From: Calliopsis andreniformis
Taxonomy: Eukaryota; Arthropoda; Insecta; Hymenoptera; Andrenidae
DNA: 64,000 bases
Assembly (NCBI RefSeq): GCF_051401765.1
Contig: NW_027480544.1
Span: 310,001 to 374,000, forward strand
Direction: 5' to 3'
A model generated the notes under the pieces. The model was not told the DNA's origin, did not search any database, and saw only the letters and a list, made by a program, of their open reading frames with translations. Made by a program: the position numbers and the translations under genes. This document shows, in pieces, positions 13,523 through 25,500 of the stretch; the first letter of the stretch is position 1; the number at the start of each line of letters is the position of its first letter.

Positions 13523-16022
13523 GACAATTTATTTATGAGGACTGTGGGCTGAAGATTGAGGATTCAGGATTGAGGATTAGGGATTGAGGTTTGAGGACTG
13601 AGGATTGAGGGTTGAGGATTCAGGATTGATGATTGACGCTTGACGATTGAGGATTGAAGATTGAGGATTGGGTATTGAGGATTGAACATTGAGGATTGAG
13701 GATTCCGAATTGAGGGTTGAGGATTGAAGATTGAGGATTGAGTATTGAGTACTGAGAATTGAGGATTGAGGATTGAAGATTGAGTATTGAGGATAGAAGA
13801 TTGAGGATTGAGGATTGAGGGTTGTGGATTGAGGACGGGGACTGAGGGTTGAATATAGATGTTTGAGGTCTGAGGATTGAGGATTGAGGATTGAGGATTG
13901 AAGATTGAGGATTGGGTATTGATGGTTGAAGAATGAGTATTGAGGATTGAGGGTTGAGGATTGAGGATTGCAGATTGAGTATTGAGGATTGAAGATTGAG
14001 GATTGAGGATTGAGGATTGAGGATTGAGGATTGGGTATTGAGGATTGAAGAATGAGAATTGACGATTGAGGATTGAGGATTGAGGATTGAAGATTGAGGA
14101 TTGAGGATTGAGGATTGAATATTGAGGATTGAGGGTTGAAGGTTGAATATTGATGATTGAAGATTGAGGATTGAGGACTGAGGGTTGTGGATTGAGGACG
14201 GGGACTGACGGTTGAATATTGATGTTTGAGGTCTTAGGATTGAGGATTGAGGATTGAGGATTGAAGATTGAGGATTGGGTATTGAGGGTTGAAGAATGAG
14301 TATTGAGGATTGAGGATTGAGGATTGAGGATGGCAGATTGAATATTGATGATTGAAGATTGAGGATTGAGGATTGAGGGTTGTGGATTGAGGACGGGGAC
14401 TGTGGGTTGAATATAGATGTTTGAGCTCTGAGGATTGAGGATTGAGGATTGAGGTTTGAAGATTGAGGATTGGGTATTGAGGGTTGAAGAATGAGTATTG
14501 AGGATTGAGGATTGAGTATTGAGGATTGCAGATTGAGTATTGAGGATTGAAGATTGAGGATTGAGGATTGAGGATTGAGGATTGAGGATTGAGGATTGAG
14601 GACTGAAGATTGAATATTGATGATTGAAGATTGAGGATTGAGGATTGAGGGTTGTGGATTGAGGACGAGGACTGAGGGTTGAGTATTGATGTTTGAGGTC
14701 TGAGGATTGGGGATTGAGGATTGAGAACTGAGGATTGAGGATTGAGGATTGGGAATTGATGATTGAGGCCTGAGGGCTGAAGATTGAGGATTGGGTATTG
14801 AGGATTGAAGAATGAGGATTGAGGATTGAGGACTGAGGATTGAGGATTGCAGATTGAGTATTGAGGGTTGAAGATTGAGGATTGAGGATTGAGGATTGAG
14901 GATTGAGGATTGAGGATTGAGGATTGAGGATTGAAGATTGAGTATCGGGGATTGAAGATTGAGGATTGAGGATTGAGGATTGAACATTGATCATTGAGGA
15001 TTGAGTATTGAGGATTGGGGATTGAAGATTGAGTATTGAGAATTGGAGATTGAGGATTGAGGATTGAGGATTGAGGATTGAGGATTGAAGATAGAGGATT
15101 GAGGATTGAGGATTGTGTATTGAGGATTGAACATTGATCATTGAGGATTGAGTATTGAGGATTGGGGATTGAAGATTGAGTATTGAGAATTGGAGATTGA
15201 GGATTGAGGATTGAGGATTGAGGATTGAGGATTGAAGATTGAGGATTGAGGATTGAGGATTGAATATTGAGGATTGAGGGTTGAAGGTTGAATATTGATG
15301 ATTGAAGATTGAGGATTGAGGATTGAGGGTTGTGGATTGAGGACGGGGACTGACGGTTGAATATTGATGTTTGAGGTCTTAGGATTGAGGATTGAGGATT
15401 GAGGATTGAAGATTGAGGATTGGGTATTGAGGGTTGAAGAATGAGTATTGAGGATTGAGGATTGAGGATTGAGGATGGCAGATTGAATATTGATGATTGA
15501 AGATTGGGGATTGAGGATTGAGGGTTGTGGATTGAGGACGGGGACTGTGGGTTGAATATAGATGTTTGAGCTCTGAGGATTGAGGATTGAGGATTGAGGA
15601 TTGAAGATTGAGGATTGGGTATTGAGGGTTGAAGAATGAGTATTGAGGATTGAGGATTGAGTATTGAGGATTGCAGATTGAGTATTGAGGATTGAAGATT
15701 GAGGATTGAGGATTGAAGATTGAGGATTGATGATTGAGGATTGAGGATTGAGGATTGAGGATTGAGGATTCAGTATTGAGTATTAAAGATTGAGGATTGA
15801 TGATACAGGATTGAGGATTGAGCATTGAGGTTTGAGGACTGAGGAATGAGTATTGAGGATTGAGGATTGAGGATTGAGGATTGAGGATTGAAGACTGAGG
15901 ACTGAGTGTTGATGGTTGAGTGATGAGAACTGATATTTGTGGATTGAGATTTGAAGAGTGAAGAGTGGGGATTGAGTATCGAAAACTGTGAATTGAGGAT
16001 ATTCTATTGAGGATTGAGGATT
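13523..16022 (+). repeat. Class I unit U1, rearranged (no C or D)
   Basis: Starts at A, then G1 near 13819, G2 near 14182, G3 near 14377 and G4 near 14649, but C and D are missing. After a local 147-bp tandem duplication (14982-15275) a second G2 (15326) and G3 (15522) follow, then the pre-A segment without B. The longest meaningless - strand frame of this area (525 codons, 13564-15141) lies here because few TTCAGGA or TTAAGGA units interrupt it. Confidence 0.8.
14982..15275 (+). repeat. Local tandem duplication of 147 bp
   Basis: GAACATTGATCATTGAGG occurs at 14982 and again at 15129, followed in both cases by the same ordered variants (GAGTATT, GGGGATT, GAAGATT, GAGTATT, GAGAATT, GGAGATT). 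The period is exactly 21 heptamers. The related stretches near 30378 and 43173 have it once, so this is a copy-specific duplication inside U1. Confidence 0.85.
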
Positions 16023-16037
16023 GACAATTTATTTATG
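16023..16037 (+). repeat. Marker A (representative copy)
   Basis: GACAATTTATTTATG followed by AGGACTGTGGGCTGAAG. Copies begin at 2195, 12413, 13523, 16023, 18962, 21587, 22572, 28924, 32715, 33532, 36172, 38603, 39091, 41325, 42073, 45508, 46332, 49642, 50466, 53329, 54314 and 59026. A pre-A cassette (GAAAACTGTGAATTGAGG) lies about 43 bp upstream. Although it is the most AT-rich island in the array, it still parses as heptamers (TTGACAA, TTTATTT, ATGAGGA, CTGTGGG, CTGAAGA), so it is diverged repeat and not an insertion. Confidence 0.92.
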
Positions 16038-17300
16038 AGGACTGTGGGCTGAAGATTGAGGATTCAGGATTGAGGATTAGGGATTGAGGTGTGAGGACTG
16101 AGGATTGAGGGTTGAGGATTCAGGATTGATGATTGACGCTTGACGATTGAGAATTGAAGATTGAGGATTGGGTATTGAGGATTGAACATTGAGGATTGAG
16201 GATTCCGAATTGAGGGTTGAGGATTGAAGATTGAGGATTGAGTATTGAGTACTGAGAATTGAGGATTGAGGATTGAAGATTGAGTATTGAGGATTGAAGA
16301 TTGAGGATTGAGGATTGAGGGTTGTGGATTGAGGACGGGGACTGAGGGTTGAATATAGATCTTTGAGGTCTGAGGATTGAGGATTGAGGATTGAGGATTG
16401 AAGATTGAGGATTGGGTATTGATGGTTGAAGAATGAGTATTGAGGATTGAGGATTGAGGATTGAGTATTGCAGATTGAATATTGAGGATTGAAGATTGAG
16501 GATTGAGGATTGAGGATTGAGGATTGAGGATTGGGTATTGAGGATTGAAGAATGAGAATTGACGTTTGAGGATTGAGGATTGAGGATTGAAGATTGAGGA
16601 TTGAGGATTGAGGATTGAATATTGAGGATTGAAGGTTGAAGGTTGAATATTGATGATTGAAGATTGAGGATTGAGGATTGAGGGTTGTGGATTGAGGACG
16701 GGGACTGACGGTTGAATATTGATGTTTGAGGTCTTAGGATTGAGGATTGAGGATTGAGGATTGAAGATTGAGGATTGGGTATTGAGGGTTGAAGAATGAG
16801 TATTGAGGATTGAGGATTGAGGATTGAGGATGGCAGATTGAATATTGATGATTGAAGATTGAGGATTGAGGATTGAGTGTTGTGGATTGAGGACGGGGAC
16901 TGTGGGTTGAATATAGATGTTTGAGCTCTGAGGATTGAGGATTGAGGATTGAGGATTGAAGATTGAGGATTGGGTATTGAGGGTTGAAGAATGAGTATTG
17001 AGGATTGAGGATTGAGTATTGAGGATTGCAGATTGAGTATTGAGGATTGAAGATTGAGGATTGAGGATTGAGGATTGAGGATTGAGGATTGAGGATTGAG
17101 GATTGAAGATTGAGTATTGAGAATTGAAGATTGAAGATTGAGGATTGAGGATTGAGGATTGAGTATTGAGGATTGACGCTTGAGGATTGAGGGTTGAGGG
17201 TGTAGGATTGAAGATAGAGGACTGAGTGTTCAGGACTGAGTGTTGAGAATTGATGCTTGAGGTTTGAGATTTGATTATTGAATATTCTGGATTGAGTATT

Positions 17301-17331
17301 GAACCATCAGAATTCAGGATGCTCTATTGAG
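17301..17331 (+). repeat. Marker C (representative copy)
   Basis: GAACCATCAGAATTCAGG then ATGCTCTATTGAG. Copies begin at 17301, 20240, 25495, 31353, 34810, 37450, 44146, 47610, 51744, 55744, 58404 and 61262, with relatives at 62287 and 63871. Each central copy is preceded by TTGATTATTGAATATTCTGG and, further left, by GGGTGTAGGATTG and AGTGTTCAGGACTGAG. It contains an EcoRI site. It is homologous to B, D and F in its last part (CTATTGAG), so these markers probably descend from one diverged cassette. Confidence 0.9.
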
Positions 17332-17691
17332 TATTGAGAATTGAGGATTGATGGTTGTGTATTCAGGATTGATGGTTGAGTGTTGAGCGTAGAATATTGA
17401 GGATTGAAGATTGAGGATTGAGGATTGATGATTGAGGATTGAAGATTGATTTTTGATGATTGAAGATTGAGGATTGAGGATTGAGGTTTGAGGACTGAGG
17501 ACGAGGACTGACGGTTGAGGATTGAGGTTTGGGGATTGAGAATTGAGGATTGAGGACTGAGGCTTGAGGAATGAGGATTGAAGACTGAAGATTGAGGATT
17601 GATGATTGAGGATTGAGTATTGAGGATTGAGTGATGAGAATTCATGTTTGAGGATAGAGACTTGAAGATTGCAGATTGAGTATTGAGTATT

Positions 17692-17723
17692 GAAATCTGT
17701 GAATTGATCTAATTCTATTGAGG
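17692..17723 (+). repeat. Marker D (representative copy)
   Basis: GAAATCTGTGAATTGATG (here GATC in the last four), then TAATTCTATTGAGG. Copies begin at 10083, 17692, 20631, 24936, 25886, 37841, 48008, 52142, 56135 and 61653. Where C precedes it the spacing is 391 bp (398 in the two copies of the 4,134-bp duplication). All but some edge copies are preceded by GATGAGAATTCATG about 60 bp to the left. Confidence 0.9.
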
Positions 17724-18576
17724 ATTGAGGATCGAGGATTGAGGATTGGGTATTGCGGATTGAACATTGAGGATTGAGGATTGAGGATTGAGGATTGAGG
17801 ATTGAGGACTGAAGATTGAATATTGATGATTGAAGATTGAGGATTGAGGATTGAAGGTTGTGGATTGAGGACGAGGACTGAGGGTTGAGTATTGATGTTT
17901 GAGGTCTGAGGATTGGGGATTGAGGATTGAGAACTGAGGATTGAGGATTGAGGATTGAGAATTGATGATTGAGGGCTGAGGGCTGAAGATTGAGGATTGG
18001 GTATTGAGGATTGAAGAATGAGGATTGAGGATTGAGGACTGAGGATTGAGGATTGCAGATTGAGTATTGAGGGTTGAAGGTTGAGGATTGAGGATTGAGG
18101 ATTGAGGATTGAGGATTGAGGATTGAGGACTGAGGATTGAAGGTTGAGTATCGGGGATTGAAGATTGACGGTTGAGGATTGAGTATTGAGGAATGAGGAT
18201 TGAGCATTGAAGATTGAGGATTGGGGATTGGGGATTGACGATTGAGGATTGAGTATTGAGGATTGAAGATTGAGTATTGATGATTGAAGATTGAAGATTG
18301 AGGATTGAGGGTTGAGGATTGAGGACGAGGACTGACGGTTGAGGATTGAGGTTTGAGGATCGAGGATTGAGGACTGAGGACTAGGGCTTGAGGATTGACG
18401 ATTGAGCATAGAGGATTGAAGATTGAGGACTGGCGGTTGAGGATTGAAGATTGAGGATTAAGGACTGAGGATTGGGGATTGAGGATCTAGGATTGGAGAT
18501 TGATTTTTGGGGATTGAAGATTGAGGAGTGAGGATTGAGAAGAGGGCTGAGGGTTGAGGATTGAGGTTTGAGTATA

Positions 18577-18600
18577 GAATCCTGAGAATTCAGGATATTC
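18577..18600 (+). repeat. Marker B with short palindrome (representative copy)
   Basis: GAATCCTGAGAATTCAGGAT then ATTC. ATCCTGA (18579-18585) and TCAGGAT (18590-18596) are perfect inverted arms around GAAT, with an EcoRI site GAATTC inside. Copies begin near 11219, 12028, 12601, 12887, 13124, 18577, 21202, 21936, 22173, 24565, 28525, 32043, 32316, 32903, 33140, 35787, 38791, 39014, 40940, 41674, 44836, 45109, 45696, 45933, 48970, 49243, 49830, 50067, 52930, 53678, 53915, 58641 and 60905. Types differ in the centre: GAGAATTC, GAGATTTC and GAGAATAC. Heptamer register is kept (TAGAATC, CTGAGAA, TTCAGGA, TATTCTA). Confidence 0.9.
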
Positions 18601-18961
18601 TATTGAGCATTGAGAATTAAGGATTGATGGTTGAGTATTGAGAATTGAGGTTTGAGAATTGAGGATTGAGTATTGAAGATTGAGGATTAATGATTGAGGA
18701 TTGAGGATTGAGGATTGAGAATTGAGGATTGAGGATTTAATATTAAGGATTGAGGATTGAGGATTGAGGATTGAGGATTGAAGATTCATTATTGAGGATT
18801 GAAGATTGAGGATTTAGGATTGAGGATTGAAGATTGAGGACTGAGTGTTGATGGTTGAGTGATGAGAACTGATATTTGTGGATTGAGATTTGAAGAGTGA
18901 AGAATGGGGATTGAGTATTGAAAACTGTGAATTGAGGATATTCTATTGAGGACTGAGGATT

Positions 18962-21586
18962 GACAATTTATTTATGAGGACTGTGGGCTGAAGATTGAGG
19001 ATTCAGGATTGAGGATTAGGGATTGAGGTTTGAGGACTGAGGATTGAGGGTTGAGGATTCAGGATTGATGATTGACGCTTGACGATTGAGGATTGAAGAT
19101 TGAGGATTGGGTATTGAGGATTGAACATTGAGGATTGAGGATTCCGAATTGAGGGTTGAGGATTGAAGATTGAGGATTGAGTATTGAGTACTGAGAATTG
19201 AGGATTGAGGATTGAAGATTGAGTATTGAGGATTGAAGATTGAGGATTGAGGATTGAGGGTTGTGGATTGAGGACGGGGACTGAGGGTTGAATATAGATC
19301 TTTGAGGTCTGAGGATTGAGGATTGAGGATTGAGGATTGAAGATTGAGGATTGGGTATTGATGGTTGAAGAATGAGTATTGAGGATTGAGGATTGAGGAT
19401 TGAGGATTGCAGATTGAGTATTGAGGATTGAAGATTGAGGATTGAGGATTGAGGATTGAGGATTGAGGATTGGGTATTGAGGATTGAAGAATGAGAATTG
19501 ACGATTGAGGATTGAGGATTGAGGATTGAAGATTGAGGATTGAGGATTGAGGATTGAATATTGAGGATTGAGGGTTGAAGGTTGAATATTGATGATTGAA
19601 GATTGAGGATTGAGGATTGAGGGTTGTGGATTGAGGACGGGGACTGACGGTTGAATATTGATGTTTGAGGTCTTAGGATTGAGGATTGAGGATTGAGGAT
19701 TGAAGATTGAGGATTGGGTATTGAGGGTTGAAGAATGAGTATTGAGGATTGAGGATTGAGGATTGAGGATGGCATATTGAATATTGATGATTGAAGATTG
19801 AGGATTGAGGATTCAGGGTTGTGGATTGAGGACGGGGACTGTGGGTTGAATATAGATGTTTGAGCTCTGAGGATTGAGGATTGAGGATTGAGGATTGAAG
19901 ATTGAGGATTGGGTATTGAGGGTTGAAGAATAAGTATTGAGGATTGAGGATTGAGTATTGAGGATTGCAGATTGAGTATTGAGGATTGAAGATTGAGGAT
20001 TGAGGATTGAGGATTGAGGATTGAGGATTGAGGATTGAGGATTGAAGATTGAGTATTGAGAATTGAAGATTGAAGATTCAGGATTGAGGATTGAGGATTG
20101 AGTATTGAGGATTGACGCTTGAGGATTGAGGGTTGAGGGTGTAGGATTGAAGATAGAGGACTGAGTGTTCAGGACTGAGTGTTGAGAATTGATGCTTGAG
20201 GTTTGAGATTTGATTATTGAATATTCTGGATTGAGTATTGAACCATCAGAATTCAGGATGCTCTATTGAGTATTGAGAATTGAGGATTGATGTTTGAGTA
20301 TTCAGGATTGATGGTTGAGTGTTGAGTGTTGAATATTGAGGATTGAAGATTGAGGATTGAGGTTTGATGATTGAGGATTGAAGATTGATTTTTGATGATT
20401 GAAGATTGGGGATTGAGGATTGAGGTTTGAGGACTGAGGACGAGGACTGACGGTTGAGGATTGAGGTTTGGGGATTGAGAATTGAGGATTGAGGACTGAG
20501 GCTTGAGGAATGAGGATTGAAGACTGAAGATTGAGGATTGAGGATTGAGGATTGAGTATTGAGGATTGAGTGATGAGAATTCATGTTTGAGGATAGAGAC
20601 TTGAAGATTGCAGATTGAGTATTGAGTATTGAAATCTGTGAATTGATGTAATTCTATTGAGGATTGAGGATCGAGGATTGAGGATTGGGTATTGCGGATT
20701 GAACATTGAGGATTGAGGATTGAGGATTGAGGATTGAGGATTGAGGACTGAAGATTGAATATTGATGATTGAAGATTGAGGATTGAGGATTGAGGGTTGT
20801 GGATTGAGGACGAGGACTGAGGGTTGAGTATTGATGTTTGAGGTCTGAGGATTGGGGATTGAGGATTGGGAACTGAGGATTGAGGATTGAGGATTGAGTA
20901 TTGATGATTGAAGATTGAAGATTGAGGATTGAGGGTTGAGGATTGAGGACGAGGACTGACGGTTGAGGATTGAGGTTTGAGGATCGAGGATTGAGGACTG
21001 AGGACTAGGGCTTGAGGATTGACGATTGAGCATAGAGGATTGAAGATTGAGGACTGGCGGTTGAGGATTGAAGATTGAGGATTAAGGACTGAGGATTGGG
21101 GATTGAGGATCTAGGATTGGAGATTGATTTTTGGGGATTGAAGATTGAGGAGTGAGGATTGAGAATGAGGGCTGAGGGTTGAGGATTGAGGTTTGAGTAT
21201 AGAATCCTGAGAATTCAGGATATTCTGTTGAGCATTGAGAATTAAGGATTGATGGTTGAGTATTGAGAATTGAGGTTTGAGAATTGAGGATTGAGTATTG
21301 AAGATTGAGGATTAATGATTGAGGATTGAGGATTGAGGATTGAGGATTGAGGATTGAGGATTTAATATTAAGGATTGAGGATTGAGGATTGAGGATTGAG
21401 GATTGAAGATTCATTATTGAGGATTGAAGATTGAGGATTGAGGATTGAGGATTGAAGATTGAGGACTGAGTGTTGATGGTTGAGTGATGAGAACTGATAT
21501 TTGTGGATTGAGATTTGAAGAGTGAAGAATGGGGATTGAGTATTGAAAACTGTGAATTGAGGATATTCTATTGAGGACTGAGGATT
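18962..21586 (+). repeat. Class I unit U3 (2,625 bp), tandem copy of U2
   Basis: A 18962, C 20240 and D 20631 are all displaced by exactly 2,939 from U2. G4 follows near 20792 and B at 21202, but B is 314 bp closer than expected: the part corresponding to about 17950-18260 of U2 is missing, joined near 20900 at GAGTATTGATGATTGAAG. The loss equals 45 heptamers minus one base, as expected if one hexamer was in the deleted piece. The whole length is 376 heptamers minus seven bases, and seven shortened units can be counted. Confidence 0.87.
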
Positions 21587-22571
21587 GACAATTTATTTAT
21601 GAGGACTGTGGGCTGAAGATTGAGGATTCAGGATTGAGGATTAGGGATTGAGGTTTGAGGACTGAGGATTGAGGGTTGAGGATTCAGGATTGATGATTGA
21701 CGCTTGACGATTGAGGATTGAAGATTGAGGATTGGGTATTGAGGATTGAACATTGAGGATTGAGGATTCCGAATTGAGGATTGAGGATTGAAGATTGAGG
21801 ATTGAGTATTGAGTACTGAGAATTGAGGATTGAGGATTGAAGATTGAGTATTGAGGATTGAAGATTGAGGATTGAGGATTGAGGATTGAAGATTGAGAAT
21901 GAGGGCTGAGGGTTGAGAATTGATGTTTGAGTATAGAATCCTGAGAATACAGGATTTTCTATTGAGCACTGAGAATTGAGGATTGATGGTTGGGTATTGA
22001 GAATTGCGGATTGAGGATTGAGGATTGAGGATTGAAGATTGAGGATTGGGTATTGAGGATTGAAGGGTGAGGATTGAGGATTGAGGATTGAGGATTGACG
22101 ATTGAAGATTGAGTATTGAGGATTGAAGATGGAGGATGAGGGCTGAGGGTTGACGTTTGAGGTTTGAGTATTGAATCCTGAGATTTCAGGATATTCTATT
22201 GAGTATTGAGAATTGAGGATTGATGGTTGAGTATTGAGCACTGGGTATTGAGGATTGAGTATTGAAGATTGAGGATTGATGATTGAGGATTGAGGATTGA
22301 GGATTGAGGATTGAGGATTCAGTATTGAGTATTAAAGATTGAGGATTGATGATACAGGATTGAGGATTGAGCATTGAGGTTTGAGGACTGAGGAATGAGT
22401 ATTGAGGATTGAGGATTGAGGATTGAGGATTGAGGATTGAAGATTGAGGACTGAGTGTTGATGGTTGAGTGATGAGAACTGATATTTGTGGATTGAGATT
22501 TGAAGAGTGAAGAATGGGGATTGAGTATCGAAAACTGTGAATTGAGGATATTCTATTGAGGATTGAGGATT
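21587..22571 (+). repeat. Short B-rich unit U3b (985 bp)
   Basis: A 21587, B 21936, B 22173, next A 22572; steps 349, 237 and 399 bp. Each non-multiple of seven fits one hexamer in that step (TGAGGG after TTGAGAA, and TGAGGG after TGGAGGA). An unshortened version of this unit recurs at 53329-54313 with identical steps, 31,742 bp away. Confidence 0.88.
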
Positions 22572-25500
22572 GACAATTTATTTATGAGGACTGTGGGCTG
22601 AAGATTGAGGATTCAGGATTGAGGATTAGGGATTGAGGTTTGAGGACTGAGGATTGAGGGTTGAGGATTCAGGATTGATGATTGACGCTTGACGATTGAG
22701 GATTGAAGATTGAGGATTGGGTATTGAGGATTGAACATTGAGGATTGAGGATTCCGAATTGAGGGTTGAGGATTGAAGATTGAGGATTGAGTATTGAGTA
22801 CTGAGAATTGAGGATTGAGGATTGAAGATTGAGTATTGAGGATTGAAGATTGAGGATTGAGGATTGAGGGTTGTGGATTGAGGACGGGGACTGAGGGTTG
22901 AATATAGATGTTTGAGGTCTGAGGATTGAGGATTGAGGATTGAGGATTGAAGATTGAGGATTGGGTATTGATGGTTGAAGAATGAGTATTGAGGATTGAG
23001 GATTGAGGATTGAGGATTGCAGATTGAGTATTGAGGATTGAAGATTGAGGATTGAGGATTGAGGATTGAGGATTGAGGATTGGGTATTGAGGATTGAAGA
23101 ATGAGAATTGACGATTGAGGATTGAGTATTGAGGATTGAAGATTGAGTATTGACAATTGAAGGTTGATGATTGAGGATTGAGGACTGGGGATTGAGGATT
23201 GAGTATTGAGGATTGAGCATTGAGGATTGAAGATTGAGGACTGGGGATTGTGGATTGAAGATTGAGGATTAAAGATTGAGGATTGGAGATTGAGTATCTA
23301 GGATTGGAGATTGATTATTCAGGATTGAAGATTGAGGATTGAGTATTGAGGGTTGAGGATTGAGAATTGAGAATTGAGGATGAGGACTAACGGCTGAGGT
23401 TTGAGGTTTGAGGTTTGAGGAATGAGGATTGAGGATTGATGACTGAGGATTGAGGATTGACGATTGAGGATTGAGGATTGAGGGTTGTGGATTGAGGACG
23501 GGGACTGACGGTTGAATATTGATGTTTGAGGTCTTAGGATTGAGGATTGAGGATTGAGGATTGAAGATTGAGGATTGGGTATTGAGGGTTGAAGAATGAG
23601 TATTGAGGATTGAGTATTGAGGATTGAGGATGGCAGATTGAATATTGATGATTGAAGATTGAGGATTGAGGATTGAGGGTTGTGGATTGAGGACGGGGAC
23701 TGTGGGTTGAATATAGATGTTTGAGCTCTGAGGATTGAGGATTGAGGATTGAGGATTGAAGATTGAGGATTGGGTATTGAGGGTTGAAGAATGAGTATTG
23801 AGGATTGAGGATTGAGTATTGAGGATTGCAGATTGTGTATTGAGGATTGAAGATTGAGGATTGAGGATTGAGGATTGAGGATTGAGGATTGAGGATTGAG
23901 GGTGAGGATTGAAGATTGAGTATTGAGGATTGAAGATTGAGGATTGAGGATTGAGGGTTGTGGATTGAGGACGGGGACTGTGGGTTGAATATAGATGTTT
24001 GAGCTCTGAGGATTGAAGATTGATTTTTGATGATTGAAGATTGAGGATTGAGGATTGAGGGTTGAGGATTGAGGACGAGGACTGACGGTTGAGGATTGAG
24101 GTTTGAGGATTGAGGAATGAGGATTGAGGATTGAGGACTGAGGCTTGAGGATTGAGGATTGAGCATAGAGGATTGAAGATTGAGGACTGGCGATTGAGGA
24201 TTGAAGATTGAGGATTAAGTATTGAGGATTGGGGATTGAGGATCTAGTATTGGAAATTGATTATTGGGGATTGAATATTGAGGATTGAGGATTGAGAATT
24301 GAGAATTGAAGTTGAGGACTGAGGGTTGAGGATTGAGGTTTGAGGAACGAGGATTGAGGATTGAGGATTGAGGATTGAGGACTGGGGATTGACGATTGAG
24401 TATTGAAGATTGAGGATTTATGACTGAGGATTGAGGATTGAGGATTGAGGATTGAGGATTGAGGGTTGAAGATTGAGCATTGAGGATTGAATATTGAGGA
24501 TTGAGGATTGAGGAGTGAGGATTGAGAATGAGGGCTGAGGGTTGAGGATTGAGGTTTGAGTATAGAATCCTGAGAATTCAGGATATTCTATTGAGCATTG
24601 AGAATTAAGGATTGATGGTTGAGTATTGAGAATTGAGGTTTGAGAATTGAGGATTGAGTATTGAAGATTGAGGATTAATGATTGAGGAACGAGGATTGAG
24701 GATTGAGGATTGAGGATTGAGGACTGGGGATTGGCGATTGAGTATTGAAGATTGAGGATTTATGACTGAGGATTGAGGATTGAGAATTGAGGATTGTGGA
24801 CTGAGGCTTGAGGAATGAGGATTGAAGACTGAAGATTGAGGATTGAGGATTGAGGATTGAGTATTGAGGATTGAGTGATGAGAATTCATGTTTGAGGAAA
24901 GAGACTTGAAGATTGCAGATTGAGTATTGAGTATTGAAATCTGTGAATTGATGTAATTCTATTGAGGATTGAGGATCGAGGATTGAGGATTGGGTATTGC
25001 GGATTGAACATTGAGGATTGAGGATTGAGGATTGAGGATTGAGGATTGAGAACTGAAGATTGAATATTGATGATTGAAGATTGAGGATTGAGGATTGAGG
25101 GTTGTGGATTGAGGACGAGGACTGAGGGTTGAGTATTGATGTTTGAGGTCTGAGGATTGGGGATTGAGGATTGAGAACTGAGGATTGAGGATTGAGGATT
25201 GGGAATTGATGATTGAGGGCTGAGGGCTGAAGATTGAGGATTGGGTATTGAGGATTGAAGAATGAGGATTGAGGATTGAGGACTGAGGATTGAGGATTGC
25301 AGATTGAGTATTGAGGGTTGAAGATTGAGGATTGAGGATTGAGGATTGAGGATTGAGGATTGAGGATTGACGCTTGAGGATTGAGGGTTGAGGGTGTAGG
25401 ATTGAAGATAGAGGACTGAGTGTTCAGGACTGAGTGTTGAGAATTGATGCTTGAGGTTTGAGATTTGATTATTGAATATTCTGGATTGAGTATTGAACCA

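Larger units (their letters stand above)
16023..18961 (+). repeat. Class I unit U2, complete (2,939 bp)
   Basis: Best complete unit: A 16023, G1' 16319 (GAATATAGATCTTTGAGG), G2 16680, G3 16876, C 17301, D 17692, G4 17849 and B 18577, ending at the next A. Its length is 421 heptamers minus eight bases. That matches six shortened hexamers (in G1', G2, G3, between C and D, in G4, and near 18323) plus one five-base unit at about 18540 (GAGAAGAGGGCTGAGG). U3 repeats it directly at offset 2,939. Confidence 0.88.

Noticed and set aside
16023..16040. AT-rich marker A as promoter, AU-rich RNA element or transposon remnant
   Set aside because: It parses as diverged heptamers in register, has no flanking target-site duplication or inverted repeats, and has no coding region beside it. 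Similarity to the AU-rich nonamer is short enough to be chance.
18577..18600. Marker B palindrome as transcription terminator
   Set aside because: Arms are only seven base pairs, no T-run follows, and there is no gene upstream.
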